A stretch of DNA of 64,000 bases, taken from contig NZ_PJIQ01000002.1 of the NCBI RefSeq assembly GCF_002929745.1, positions 124,001-188,000 on the forward strand. The letters are read 5' to 3'. Both the position numbers and the translations under genes were made by a program. The notes under the pieces are model-generated. The model did not search any database. It saw nothing but the letters and a program-made list of their open reading frames with translations, and had not been told where the DNA came from. This document shows, one piece after another, positions 9,316 to 18,144 of the stretch. This DNA is from Arthrobacter sp. B1805. GTDB taxonomy: Bacteria; Actinomycetota; Actinomycetes; Actinomycetales; Micrococcaceae. Position 1 is the first letter of the stretch. Every line of letters starts with the position of its first letter.

Positions 9316-10200
9316 ATGAATCCTGTGGGCCGGCGCTTCGTTCTCGCCCTGGTGGCCGCCGTCGGGGCGGCCCTGCTCGCGGCCTGTGGCGTCAAGGCCT
9401 CCACCAGGAGCCTCCCCGCGCCGCAGCGGTACCGCTACGGCGATGATCCCAGCCAGTTCGCCGACCTCTACCTGCCGCCCGAGGACAGGCGCGTGCGCGA
9501 CGCCGTCGTCATCATCCACGGGGGGTACTGGCGGTCGACCTACGGTGCGGAGCTCGGCGAGCCGCTTGCACTGGACCTGGTGCACCGCGGCTACGCCTGC
9601 TGGAACCTCGAATACCGGCGCGCAGGCGACGGCGGCGGCTGGCCCGCCACGTTCGACGACATCTCCGCGGGCATCGATCATCTGGCTGTGGCTGCCAGGG
9701 AGCACGGACTGGACTTCACATCGATAACGGCGCTGGGGCATTCCGCCGGCGGCCACCTGGCCGTGTGGGCTGCCGGGCGGTCAGGCCTGCCGGCAGGCAC
9801 GCCCGGCAGTGGGCCGCCCACGGTGCCCCTGACCGCCGTCATCAGCCAGGCCGGTGTGCTGAACCTTCGGGAAGCCCGGGAACTCGGACTCGGCGACCAG
9901 GCCGTGGAAAACCTGCTCGGAACACCCGGGGACACCGATCGGTATGCCCTCGCCGACCCGATGACGGCGATACCCCTGGACGTCCCCGTCTACGCGGTGC
10001 ACGGCGAGGAGGATGCAACGGTTCCTCCGAGCCAGTCGGAGAGCTACGTCGAGGCCGCGACGGCGGCGGGGGCGACAGCGCAATTCGTGCGAGTCCCGGG
10101 CGACCACTTCGACGTCATCACTCCCGGTTCCAGCGCCTGGGAGCGCATCGTGGAACTGATCGACAGGGCGGCGCTCGCACCGAATCCCGGCAGGCTGTGA
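9316..10200 (+). CDS. Alpha/beta hydrolase lipoprotein
   Basis: The 294-residue product starts MNPVGRRFVLALVAAVGAAL and continues to the lipobox LAAC with the Cys at about residue 23, so it should be lipidated and face outward. The mature part has HGGYW near 65 (oxyanion hole), LGHSAGGHLA (nucleophile elbow) and GDHFDVI near the C-terminus (catalytic His), with VYAVHGEEDATVP before it. It resembles the BD-FAE/kynurenine-formamidase-like hydrolases, but the substrate cannot be named. Longer in-frame starts upstream would put residues before a complete signal peptide, so I reject them. Confidence 0.85.
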   Translation: MNPVGRRFVLALVAAVGAALLAACGVKASTRSLPAPQRYRYGDDPSQFADLYLPPEDRRVRDAVVIIHGGYWRSTYGAELGEPLALDLVHRGYACWNLEYRRAGDGGGWPATFDDISAGIDHLAVAAREHGLDFTSITALGHSAGGHLAVWAAGRSGLPAGTPGSGPPTVPLTAVISQAGVLNLREARELGLGDQAVENLLGTPGDTDRYALADPMTAIPLDVPVYAVHGEEDATVPPSQSESYVEAATAAGATAQFVRVPGDHFDVITPGSSAWERIVELIDRAALAPNPGRL

Positions 10201-10229
10201 CAACCTGACCGGGACCCGGACCGTTCGTC

Positions 10230-11033
10230 CTAGTTCAGGGGAAGCGTACCTTCGGGCAGGGCGCCGCCTGAGAGGAGTTCCCGTGCCGAGGTGGCCAGGG
10301 CGGTCAGAGCGACTCGCTGGGTCCACGGCCCGTAGGAGATCCGGGCGACGCCGAGCTCCTGCAGGCGGGCCGGCGCGAGACTTCCGGGAACGTTGATGAC
10401 GCTGAGGCGCTGCGGGCCGAAAGCGCTGACGAGAGTGGTGACTGCGTGCTCGTCGAGGAGACCGGGAACGAAGACGTTCGTGGCGCCCACTGCCAGGTAG
10501 GCCTTGCCGCGCTCGACGGCGTCGGCAAGGACATCGTCCGGGTCGCGGTCCCCGGCCTTCACGAAGGCGTCGGTGCGCGCGTTGAGCACGAAGTCGATGC
10601 CTTCTGACCGGCCGGCCCTCAGCACCGCTTCCATTTGGGCGACGGCATCGGCCAGCGGGCGCATCTGGTCCTCGATGTTGGCTCCGACGATGCCGACGCC
10701 GATTGCACGGCGGACCGTTTCCTCGGGGTTCCCATAGCCGGACTCGAGGTCGGCGGTGACGGGCAGGGTGGTCGCGGCGGCGATGCGGCCGACTGCTGTG
10801 ATCATCTCCTCGACCGGGATGTTCTCGCCGTCCTCATATCCGAGCGATGCGGCGATCGAGTGGCTCGCGGTCGCGAGGGCCTTCGTTCCGGGGATATCAG
10901 CGATGGTCTTCGCGCTGATGACGTCCCAGACGTTGACGACCTGAAGGATCTCCGGAGCGGCATGCAGTCCGGCGAGTGTGGTTGCCTTCGCGGCGATGTC
11001 GCTGCGATCGGTGCTGGTGGGTGCTTCAGTCAT
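10230..11033 (-). CDS. Isocitrate lyase/PEP mutase superfamily enzyme
   Basis: This TIM-barrel protein of 267 residues belongs to the ICL/PEP-mutase superfamily, which makes or breaks C-C or P-C bonds in small 2-oxo acids with Mg. Support comes from VVNVWDVISAKTIA at the N-terminus, LPVTADLESGYG (metal-binding Asp and Glu), GANIEDQ, and FVLNARTDAF. No phosphonopyruvate decarboxylase or prpB-type neighbour is present, so a phosphonate role is not supported. It is the third gene of a minus-strand operon; its ATG overlaps the TGA of the upstream hydrolase by eight bases (ATGACTGA), implying coupled translation. Confidence 0.85.
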   Translation of the reverse strand: MTEAPTSTDRSDIAAKATTLAGLHAAPEILQVVNVWDVISAKTIADIPGTKALATASHSIAASLGYEDGENIPVEEMITAVGRIAAATTLPVTADLESGYGNPEETVRRAIGVGIVGANIEDQMRPLADAVAQMEAVLRAGRSEGIDFVLNARTDAFVKAGDRDPDDVLADAVERGKAYLAVGATNVFVPGLLDEHAVTTLVSAFGPQRLSVINVPGSLAPARLQELGVARISYGPWTQRVALTALATSARELLSGGALPEGTLPLN

Positions 11034-11667
11034 CGCGAACCTTCTTCGTGTGGGAGGTGATCCAAGCGGCTGCGCCGGCTACCTCGGTGGGGTGGATTCC
11101 GTGGCCGCCCTCTCGGACGTTCCGGTCTACTTCGGCGCCGCGGCTCTCGAGGATCGAACCGACACGGATGGCGCTGTCGATCGGCGCCATGGCGTCGGAG
11201 GTTCCGTTGAACAGGGCGACCGCCGTCCCGGAGAGGTCCGCGTCGATCGTCCTCCCCTCGAGTGGGTACATGCCGGAGAACGCGATGGTCCTCGGTGCGA
11301 CTTGCGGGTGGAGCAACGCCATGGCAAGCGCGATATTCGCGCCGTTCGAGAAGCCCACGGCCACGAGCTGGCGGTCTCCGAAGCCGTAGTGGTTGCGCGC
11401 CCACTCGACGAAGCCGGCGAGCTTACCGGCGCGGCGGACGACGTCGTCGACGTCGAACACTCCCTCGCCGAAGCGACGGAACCATCGGTTCATGCCGTGC
11501 TCCTGTACGGGTCCGCGCGGTGCGAGGTAGCCGGCGCCCGGGGCAAGCCGGTCGACGAGCGGGAGGAGGTCGTGTTCGTCGCCGCCCGTGCCGTGCAGGA
11601 GCAGCAGCACCGGAGAGCCTGCTGTCCCTGCCTCGAACACGTGCGGCCAGGTCTGGGGGGTGGTCAT
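11026..11667 (-). CDS. Phospholipase/carboxylesterase family hydrolase (MhqD-like)
   Basis: A compact 213-residue cytosolic alpha/beta hydrolase with LLLLHGTGGDEHDLLPL at the front, VGFSNGANIALAM as the nucleophile elbow, GTSDAMAPI carrying the likely Asp and GGHGIHP the His. The closest named relative I know is MhqD of Bacillus subtilis, which works with the dioxygenase MhqO against quinones. Here an MhqO-like gene lies just seven bases upstream on the same strand, so the pair probably acts together. The specific substrate is not known. Confidence 0.85.
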   Translation of the reverse strand: MTTPQTWPHVFEAGTAGSPVLLLLHGTGGDEHDLLPLVDRLAPGAGYLAPRGPVQEHGMNRWFRRFGEGVFDVDDVVRRAGKLAGFVEWARNHYGFGDRQLVAVGFSNGANIALAMALLHPQVAPRTIAFSGMYPLEGRTIDADLSGTAVALFNGTSDAMAPIDSAIRVGSILESRGAEVDRNVREGGHGIHPTEVAGAAAWITSHTKKVRDD

Positions 11668-11674
11668 GCACGCC

Positions 11675-12652
11675 CTACTTGAGGAAGGCCTGGATGGCGG
11701 GGTTGTTCTCCCGGGGCAGTTCGATCTTCGCGACTGCGTGGGAGATGGCCTCGCGGTCCGGCTCGAGCCACGGTGGCAGCTTCAGGGAACGGCCGAGTTC
11801 CAGCAGCGGTTCGTCGATGTCGAAACCGGGGGTGTCGGTCGCGATTTCCAGCAAGGTCCCACCGGGCTCGCGGAAGTAGATCGAGGTGAAGTACTGGCGG
11901 TCGAGGATCGCCGTCACGGCGTAGCCCCGTTCGGCGAGTTCCTGGCGCCACACGTCCTGCGTCTGCTGGTCCGGCACGCGGAAGGCCACGTGGTGGACGG
12001 TGCCGCCCGCGACCAGTCCGCGCTCGCCGCGCGCATCGGTGACGACGTCGACGATGCTGCCCGGCTCGCCGCCATGCGTGCTGAGACGAAAACGGCCGCC
12101 CTTCTCCGCCAGCACCGTCATCCCGAGGTCCCGCGTGAAGGTCTCGAGGGTCCTGGTGGGGTCCTGGACCGTCAGGACGGAGGAGTGCTGACCGCGAATG
12201 GCGTATTCCGCCGGAACGGAGGCGGAGTCCCAGGGGTTGCGCGGATCCGACACGGACGACGCGACGAGGTCGATCTGCAGCCCGTCCGGGTCGCGGAGCG
12301 AGAGCCGATCCTCCTCCGAGGAGGCGCTCGTGATCGTGGACTCGACGCCGATGGCCCTGAAGTGCTCCTGCCACCAGCCGAGGGTGCCCTGCGGGACGGA
12401 GAACGCAGTGGTGGTCGATTGCCCGTTTCCCACGCGTCCGCTGCGGACGCCCTGCCACGGGAAGAAGGTCAGGAGTGAGCCGGGACGGCCGGACTCGTCG
12501 CCGTAGTACAGGTGATAAGTACCCGGATCGTCGAAGTTCACCGTCTTCTTGACGAGGCGCAGCCCCAGCCCCTTGATGTAGAAGTCGATGTTCCGCTGTG
12601 GGTCACCAGCGATCGCGGTGACGTGGTGAAGACCTTCGGTTCGCGCTGTCAC
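11675..12652 (-). CDS. Ring-cleaving dioxygenase, VOC superfamily (MhqO/MhqA-like)
   Basis: The 325-residue protein has two tandem vicinal-oxygen-chelate (glyoxalase-fold) domains. The first begins GLHHVTAIAGDPQRNIDFY and includes TYHLYYGDESGRPGSLLTFF; the second contains TVHHVAFRVPD and PGGTLLEIATDTPGF. Paired His and Glu residues in these motifs would hold a metal that opens hydroquinone-type rings. The start is GTG with AGGAGG five bases upstream. It is the first gene of the operon with the MhqD-like hydrolase and PEP-mutase-like enzyme. An inverted repeat 40 bases upstream may be the operator of a quinone- or redox-sensing repressor, though no regulator gene is adjacent. Confidence 0.88.
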   Translation of the reverse strand: MTARTEGLHHVTAIAGDPQRNIDFYIKGLGLRLVKKTVNFDDPGTYHLYYGDESGRPGSLLTFFPWQGVRSGRVGNGQSTTTAFSVPQGTLGWWQEHFRAIGVESTITSASSEEDRLSLRDPDGLQIDLVASSVSDPRNPWDSASVPAEYAIRGQHSSVLTVQDPTRTLETFTRDLGMTVLAEKGGRFRLSTHGGEPGSIVDVVTDARGERGLVAGGTVHHVAFRVPDQQTQDVWRQELAERGYAVTAILDRQYFTSIYFREPGGTLLEIATDTPGFDIDEPLLELGRSLKLPPWLEPDREAISHAVAKIELPRENNPAIQAFLK

Positions 12653-12691
12653 GCTGTCCTCCTCGTTGGACTGGCCCGTGTAATCCCGGAT

Positions 12692-12711
12692 GTGTATGCA
12701 AACGCATGCAC
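12692..12711. promoter_or_regulatory. Imperfect palindrome, candidate operator of the mhq-like operon
   Basis: The 20-base element GTGTATGCAAACGCATGCAC has eight-base arms matching at seven positions around AAAC. It lies 40 bases upstream of the ring-cleaving dioxygenase and 88 bases before the divergent gene at 12799, so one regulator could serve both. The regulator family is not evident. Confidence 0.4.
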
Positions 12712-12798
12712 TACTGGTTCTGTTCCCGCTACCCGGCGTACTGACCGGCAGTCTGCTGACCGTCGTAAGTGTCCAGCTACCTATGTCATCCTGTGTGC

Positions 12799-13281
12799 AT
12801 GGCAGCGAAAGAGCGGGTTCGGGGCTGGATCCGCCGGACGGGCATCGAGGTGCTCGGGTGGACCCTCGTCATCCTGGGCGCAGCTGCCCTCGTGCTGCCG
12901 GGTCCCGGACTCCTGATGTTGGCCGCCGGGCTCGCCGTCCTGTCGCAGCAGTACCACTGGGCACGCCGATATCTGACACCCCTGAAGGCGAATGCCTACC
13001 ATGCCGCGGCGCTCGGGGTGAAGACCATCCCCCGGATCGCGGTGAGTTGCCTGAGTGCCCTGACGATCATGGGGCTCGGCGTCGTGTGGATACTGCAGCC
13101 CGGCGTTCCTTCGTGGTGGTTCCTCGATTCCAGGTGGTGGTTGTTCGGAGGGCCGGGCACGGGCATCAGCCTGATCGCGTCATCGCTGATCGCCATCGTC
13201 CTGATCGTGTACAGCGTGCGGCGGTTCCGTGGTCGGCCTATTCCGCCGCGGCCGTCCGCCGCGCGAACGGACATCCGTTAG
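12799..13281 (+). CDS. Small membrane protein, PGPGW family
   Basis: The protein has 160 residues and three or four membrane segments. The first pair is separated by LVLPGPGLLMLAAGLAVL, the signature of the PGPGW (TIGR02611-type) family. Basic tails (RVRGWIRR and RRFRGRPIPPRP) suggest cytoplasmic ends. Function is unknown for the whole family. I start at ATG 12799; a frame from 12769 exists but adds a stretch without ribosome site. CATCCT ends six bases before the ATG. The stop overlaps that of the convergent MFS gene (TTAG shared by both stops). Confidence 0.75.
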   Translation: MAAKERVRGWIRRTGIEVLGWTLVILGAAALVLPGPGLLMLAAGLAVLSQQYHWARRYLTPLKANAYHAAALGVKTIPRIAVSCLSALTIMGLGVVWILQPGVPSWWFLDSRWWLFGGPGTGISLIASSLIAIVLIVYSVRRFRGRPIPPRPSAARTDIR

Positions 13282-14486
13282 GGCAGCCGATCGGAGGACC
13301 GTGCCGTCGACGTCAGCGAGCGGGCAGGACGCAGAAACCCGATCGCGCCGATCAGCGAGGTCGCCGCCGCGACAGCGAAGGCGGGAACGAAGCCCGCTGC
13401 GTCGATCAGCAAGCCGGTCAGGGTCGATCCGGCGGCCTGACCCAGCACGAGGCTGGTGAAGAGCACCGAGGTTCCGGCGGCGCTGCTCGTCGCAGTATGC
13501 GTCGCCCAGATGATCAGCACGGAGGTAGCCGCGGTATACGCCAGGCCGAAGAGGGCGGCTGCGGCGAAGCTGAAGGCGGTGCTGCCGGGAAGGGCAGCGA
13601 TCGCTCCGGTTGCACCGGCGGTGGCACACACCGTGATCGTCCAGGTCGTCCTGACGGAGTGCCGTGCCAGCCACGGGGCAGTCAGGACGGCTGCAGCGCC
13701 GCCGGCGCCCAGGGCGATCCACACCACCGCGGACGACGTCGTCGTCATGCCTCCCTGCTGTTCGAGGAGGGTGCGACCGTGGATCCAGAGCGCGGCACAC
13801 CCGGTGCCGTAGGCGAAGGCCGCAAGGACAGGGTGGGTCAAGGGGCGCAGGTCCGACCAGCGGGTCCTTCGCGCTCGGACGCCGTGGTGCTGCCGCCCCG
13901 GTGCGGTCCGTGCGCCCGAGGAGTCCGTCATCAGGACCCCGATCATCGAAACCAGGGTCACGACGGCAATGAGAGCCCAGGCGAGCCGCCATGAGGTGCT
14001 GAGCGCCAGGGCGAGCACGCCGGCCGCCACGACGCCGAAGCCGGTGCCGGAATTCACCACCGACTGCAGCCTGTCCTGTCGGCTCTCGGTGACGTTGCGG
14101 CGTACGAGTTCCACCAGTGACGGAGACGCGAAGCCTGCTCCCATGCCCGCCAGCAGGACCGACGCGGCGAAAGCGGGCGTCACCGTGGAGGCAGCGATGC
14201 CCGCGCTGCCGAGGGACGCCGAGCTGCCGGCGAGGATGGTCACCGCGCGCGGGTGGTGCGGCGCATAGCGGAACCCGACGGCTGCGGCCAGGCAGTACAC
14301 GATGGACGCGCCGGAGGACAGCAGGCCGCCGATCGTGGGCGTGAGTGCGAACGAGCCGGAGAACTGCGGAAGGAAGAGGCCATAACCGAACCTCGCCAGT
14401 CCGTAGGTGGCCGCGATCAGTGCGACCGCCGTCATGGCGAAGAGGGGACCGGCGGTACCGGAGGTTGCCTGGAACGAGCGTTTCAT
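13278..14486 (-). CDS. YbfB/YjiJ-type MFS transporter
   Basis: A 402-residue membrane protein with about twelve hydrophobic segments. The first segment, ALIAATYGLARFGYGLFLP, is the hallmark of the YbfB/YjiJ branch of the major facilitator superfamily; substrate is unknown. GAGFASPSLVELVRR and a basic loop in the middle (RARRTRW) mark the cytoplasmic central loop. I begin at ATG 14486. TATTGT ends eight bases upstream, so this is likely a leaderless or near-leaderless gene; the longer frame to 14636 would put about 50 unlike residues before the first membrane segment. Confidence 0.85.
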   Translation of the reverse strand: MKRSFQATSGTAGPLFAMTAVALIAATYGLARFGYGLFLPQFSGSFALTPTIGGLLSSGASIVYCLAAAVGFRYAPHHPRAVTILAGSSASLGSAGIAASTVTPAFAASVLLAGMGAGFASPSLVELVRRNVTESRQDRLQSVVNSGTGFGVVAAGVLALALSTSWRLAWALIAVVTLVSMIGVLMTDSSGARTAPGRQHHGVRARRTRWSDLRPLTHPVLAAFAYGTGCAALWIHGRTLLEQQGGMTTTSSAVVWIALGAGGAAAVLTAPWLARHSVRTTWTITVCATAGATGAIAALPGSTAFSFAAAALFGLAYTAATSVLIIWATHTATSSAAGTSVLFTSLVLGQAAGSTLTGLLIDAAGFVPAFAVAAATSLIGAIGFLRPARSLTSTARSSDRLP

Positions 14487-14656
14487 CGGAACGAACAATA
14501 CGCACAACGGCCGACGCTCGCCGGGGGCTGGTGCCGATCGCATAGCAGGTCCGCGTGGTGTCTGGAAGTTCCGCGATGGCCTTGTCCGTCGGGCCTCTCC
14601 CACCGAAGCTGGAGATGCCCGCCAGCAGATACCCACTTCCGAACGAGGTACGCGCC

Positions 14657-15622
14657 GTGACAGTGCTCGGTCTCCACTGCTCCCACGAACAACTGAGTCC
14701 GCGCACCCTGCTCACCGTGGTGAAGGACGCGGAGGACGCCGGATTCGCCGCAGCGATGTGTTCGGACCACCTCAGCCCGTGGAGCGAGCGTCAGGGCCAG
14801 TCGGGGTTCGCCTGGTCCTGGCTGGGCTCCGCGCTCGAGTCCACGGACCTCTCCCTGGGAGTGGTCACCGCGCCGGGGCAGCGGTACCACCCCGTCATCA
14901 CCGCCCAGGCGATCGCAACGCTGGAGGAGATGTACCCGGGCAGGTTCTGGGCCGCGCTCGGGAGCGGTGAAGCCATGAACGAGCACATCACCGGCGACAG
15001 ATGGCCGTCGAAGCCTGAGCGGAAGGCACGGCTCAGGGAGTGCGTGGAGGTCATCCGGGCCCTGCTCGCAGGTGAGGAAGTGAGCCATCGAGGCCTGGTC
15101 ACGGTGGATCGGGCACGCCTCTGGTCCCTGCCGGAATCGCCGCCGCCGCTGATCGGAGCCGCAGTCACGCGGGACACTGCCGAGTGGGTCGCGTCATGGG
15201 CCGACGGACTGGTCACGATACTGCAGCCCATGGCCGACCTCGCGGACGTCATCGGCGCCTACCGCAACGCCGGGGGGCGCGGCGACGTCGTCGTCCAGAC
15301 GCAGGTGAGTGTGGCGCCGACGCATGAGCAAGCCCTCCGTACTGCGCACGACCAGTGGCGGACGAACGTCTTCCCGCCGCCTCTGTGCTGGGATCTCGAA
15401 ACCGTCGAGCACTACGATCAGGCAGCCGAGCATGTCACCCCGGAGGCCGTGGCCGAATCCGTCTTCGTCACGGCTGACCCGGGCGAGCTCAGCGGCCTGA
15501 TCGACAGGATCTCGGGTCAGGGCGTCGACCGTATCTACCTGCACAACGTCGACAAGAACCAGGACTTCTTCCTCGACACGATGGCCCAGCACGTCCTGCC
15601 GCAGTTCATGGCCGGTCAGTAG
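14657..15622 (+). CDS. LLM-class flavin-dependent oxidoreductase (non-F420 type)
   Basis: This 321-residue TIM-barrel enzyme resembles the luciferase-like monooxygenases, specifically the branch annotated as non-F420 flavinoid oxidoreductase. Signs are LGLHCSHEQLSPRTLL at the N-terminus, CSDHLSPWSERQGQSGFAWS, SLGVVTAPGQRYHPVITAQA, and FWAALGSGEAMNEHITG. The substrate and flavin cannot be assigned with certainty. The GTG at 14657 has GAGG nine bases upstream (14645-14648), which decides the start; the frame is open back to 14555. It diverges from the MFS gene, so the two may share control. Confidence 0.85.
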   Translation: MTVLGLHCSHEQLSPRTLLTVVKDAEDAGFAAAMCSDHLSPWSERQGQSGFAWSWLGSALESTDLSLGVVTAPGQRYHPVITAQAIATLEEMYPGRFWAALGSGEAMNEHITGDRWPSKPERKARLRECVEVIRALLAGEEVSHRGLVTVDRARLWSLPESPPPLIGAAVTRDTAEWVASWADGLVTILQPMADLADVIGAYRNAGGRGDVVVQTQVSVAPTHEQALRTAHDQWRTNVFPPPLCWDLETVEHYDQAAEHVTPEAVAESVFVTADPGELSGLIDRISGQGVDRIYLHNVDKNQDFFLDTMAQHVLPQFMAGQ

Positions 15623-15690
15623 CCCCCCCAGCCCCCGGCCATCGCATCGCGGCGCCGGGCGGGGTGGCCACCGGAAGCGACCGCGCAGGA

Positions 15691-16914
15691 TCAGGCAGGT
15701 GCATCGGGTGACGACACCTCACGCTCGGTAGCCCTCGAGCAGGAGATGAGGACCCCGACGGCGGCAAGGACTGCGACCATCGAGGACCCGCCGTAGGAGA
15801 TGAAGGGCAGGGGCACGCCGATCACAGGGATCATGCCGGTCACGACGGCGATGTTCAGGATGGCCTGTCCGATGATCCACACGAGGATCGCTCCACTGAC
15901 GTAGGTGACGTAGAGATCCCCGGACCGCTTCGAGATCCGGTAGATGGAGTACGCGAGCACTGCGAAGAGCAGGATCACGAGCAGGGCTCCGACGAGTCCG
16001 AGTTCCTCCCCGAGGATGGCGAACACGAAGTCGTTGTGTGCTTCGGGTATCCAGTTCACCTTCTGTCGGCTCTGGCCGATGCCGACGCCGAAGACACCTC
16101 CACCAGCGAGGCCGTACAGGGCCTGAGCGCTCTGGTAACCCAGTCCCTCGGCCGTTCCCTCGGCTGCCGGGTCCAGCCACGCGCTGATGCGCAGCATGCG
16201 GTTGGGACTGGAGGTCACCGCCAGGAGGATCCCGATGGTACCGAGGACGAGACCGCCGACGAACAGTTTGGGGCTTGCACCGGCGAAGAAGAACAGTCCG
16301 ACGACGATGAGTGCCAGCACCATCGCGGTTCCGAGGTCCTTTCCCGCGATCACGATCCCGATCGCGATCATCGCCGCCGGGACGACGGGAATCGCCATGT
16401 GCTTCCAGTTTCCGAGCAGCTTGGCCTTCCGCGCCAGGATCGCGGAGCCCCAGATGATGATGCTGAGCTTGAGGAACTCCGACGGCTGGGCGGTCAGGGG
16501 ACCGATCCCGATCCAGTTCCGGTTGCCCTGGACCTCGACGCCGAGCGGGCTGAACACCAGCAGGGAGAAGGCGAGGGAACCGAGGAGGATCAGCCACGAC
16601 AGCTTCTTGTACGTCGCCAGGGGGATGAACGCGCAGACCACCAGCGCGGCACTGCCGATGCCTGCCCACATGAGCTGCTTGGTGAAGGTGTCGAAAGGCG
16701 ATTCGCCGGCCGCGACCAACTCGACCGACGACGCCGACAGCACCATCATCAGACCGATCGTCACCAGGGCGAAGGTCGTTGTGATCAGCAGGTTCCGGGA
16801 GTTCCTGTTCGAGTACGGTCGCGGCGCCCCGACGATCGTCCGGAGGCGGACCTGGCGGGAAGGTGCCCGAGCACCGGAGGGATTCGAGCGTGCGGCGGTA
16901 GGGGCGGGTGTCAT
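15691..16914 (-). CDS. ftsW: FtsW/RodA/SpoVE (SEDS) family glycosyltransferase
   Basis: SEDS proteins polymerise lipid II into glycan strands together with a class B penicillin-binding protein. The 407-residue product has about ten membrane segments. MMVLSASSVE, GNRNWIGIGPLTAQPSEFLK, GKDLGTAMVL, the large loop with HNDFVFAILGEELGLVG, and GVPLPFISYGGSS are family motifs; the Glu-Leu-Gly loop favours FtsW over RodA. It stands alone among metabolic genes rather than in a division cluster, so it is probably an extra paralogue. Start: ATG 16914 has AGGA nine bases upstream; a TTG at 16986 is possible but lacks a ribosome site. Confidence 0.9.
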   Translation of the reverse strand: MTPAPTAARSNPSGARAPSRQVRLRTIVGAPRPYSNRNSRNLLITTTFALVTIGLMMVLSASSVELVAAGESPFDTFTKQLMWAGIGSAALVVCAFIPLATYKKLSWLILLGSLAFSLLVFSPLGVEVQGNRNWIGIGPLTAQPSEFLKLSIIIWGSAILARKAKLLGNWKHMAIPVVPAAMIAIGIVIAGKDLGTAMVLALIVVGLFFFAGASPKLFVGGLVLGTIGILLAVTSSPNRMLRISAWLDPAAEGTAEGLGYQSAQALYGLAGGGVFGVGIGQSRQKVNWIPEAHNDFVFAILGEELGLVGALLVILLFAVLAYSIYRISKRSGDLYVTYVSGAILVWIIGQAILNIAVVTGMIPVIGVPLPFISYGGSSMVAVLAAVGVLISCSRATEREVSSPDAPA

Positions 16915-17177
16915 CGGCGTCCTGGGGACATGACCGGCACCAGGTGCACAGGTCCGGGCGGAGGGGAAGGAATACAAGTGTGCCAAGGATGACCTTCCGC
17001 CTCGTGGAGGCGCATCGGCGATTCCGCGAGAGCGGCGACGGGAACGGCGGCGAGGACGGCGGCGAGGACCGCCTCGGCGACGCGCTTCCCTGTACTGCGG
17101 CGCGCGGCAGGCAGGATAGTCCCAGGGACCCCTCGGGCAGAATCCAACGCTCCGGGTCGGCGCCCTGCCGGGGCTGG

Positions 17178-17183
17178 TACGTT
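17178..17183 (+). promoter_or_regulatory. -10-like hexamer of 17190 gene (leaderless)
   Basis: TACGTT ends six bases before the GTG at 17190, with no ribosome site between. Confidence 0.5.
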
Positions 17184-17189
17184 GAATGA

Positions 17190-18110
17190 GTGCTCACCGT
17201 AATCGGGGAAACCCTCATCGACGAAGTCGTCAGCGACACTGCCTCAATGCGCGCGCACGTGGGCGGTAGCCCCATGAACGTCGCCGTGGGGCTCGCACGC
17301 CTGGGCCATCCGGCGCAGTTCGTCGGACGGTACGGCGACGACGACTACGGCCGGATGATCCGGAAGCACCTCCGCGACAACTCAGTGCCCTTTCCCGTCG
17401 AGCCGGACGGCGCTCCCACGAGTGTCGCGACGGCGCGCCTCGACCCGGCCGGGGGAGCCTCCTACGACTTCCGGCTCGTTTGGGAGCTCCCCGACCTGCC
17501 CGAGCGCAAGGACAGTCTCCTCGATGGGACGACCCTCCTGCACACCGGTTCCATCGCCACGATGCTCAGCCCGGGGGCCGACGACGTCCTGGCCCTCGTC
17601 ACTGCGGCCCACCCCCTCGTCACCGTCACCTATGACCCCAACTGCAGGCCGACGATCATCCGCGATCCGGCGTTCGCCCGGGAGCAGGCCGAGAGGTTCG
17701 TGGTGCTCGCCGACGTCGTGAAGGCCTCCGACGAGGACCTTGCCTGGCTCTATCCCGACCGCACCCCGGAGCAGTCGGCGCGGGCCTGGCTGGACGCCGG
17801 GGCCGCCGTCGTCGTCGTCACCCGCGGGTCGAAAGGACCGTGGGGTGTCTGCCGGGCGGGCGAGGTATCCGTTCCTGCGCCCTCGACGAGCGTCGTGGAC
17901 ACCGTGGGGGCGGGGGACTCGTTCATGGCGGCCCTGCTCGGGTCCCTCGTGGACCTCGAACTCGACGGCGCCCATCGGCGGGACGAGCTGCGCCGAATCA
18001 ACCTCGGGCAGTTGACCGGCATGCTGCAGTACGCGGCGCGGGCAGCAGCCATCACGGTCTCGCGTGCCGGGGCCAATCCGCCCACGCGCGAAGAGATGAT
18101 CCACAGCTGA
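17190..18110 (+). CDS. PfkB-family carbohydrate kinase (fructokinase-like)
   Basis: A 306-residue ribokinase-fold enzyme that should phosphorylate a sugar with ATP. It opens [13 protein letters not shown], has the substrate-side motif [17 protein letters not shown] near residue 28 (PfkB signature 1), YDPNCRPTI in the middle and DTVGAGDSF near 235, whose Asp is the catalytic base and whose GAGD forms the anion hole. NPNxRP-type motifs are common in fructokinases, so fructose is the best guess. The gene is probably leaderless and is followed 34 bases later by a PEBP gene on the same strand. Confidence 0.88.
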   Translation: MLTVIGETLIDEVVSDTASMRAHVGGSPMNVAVGLARLGHPAQFVGRYGDDDYGRMIRKHLRDNSVPFPVEPDGAPTSVATARLDPAGGASYDFRLVWELPDLPERKDSLLDGTTLLHTGSIATMLSPGADDVLALVTAAHPLVTVTYDPNCRPTIIRDPAFAREQAERFVVLADVVKASDEDLAWLYPDRTPEQSARAWLDAGAAVVVVTRGSKGPWGVCRAGEVSVPAPSTSVVDTVGAGDSFMAALLGSLVDLELDGAHRRDELRRINLGQLTGMLQYAARAAAITVSRAGANPPTREEMIHS

Positions 18111-18144
18111 GCCACACTTCGCCACGACCCCCAGGAGCACAGCG

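Noticed and set aside
10230-11033. Phosphonate biosynthesis by the PEP-mutase-like enzyme
   Set aside because: No phosphonopyruvate decarboxylase or transaminase is near, and the superfamily includes many lyases.
12690-13994. 434-codon plus-strand frame across the PGPGW gene and into the MFS gene
   Set aside because: It overlaps two well-supported membrane-protein genes and its product is Arg/Gly-rich without any family feature.
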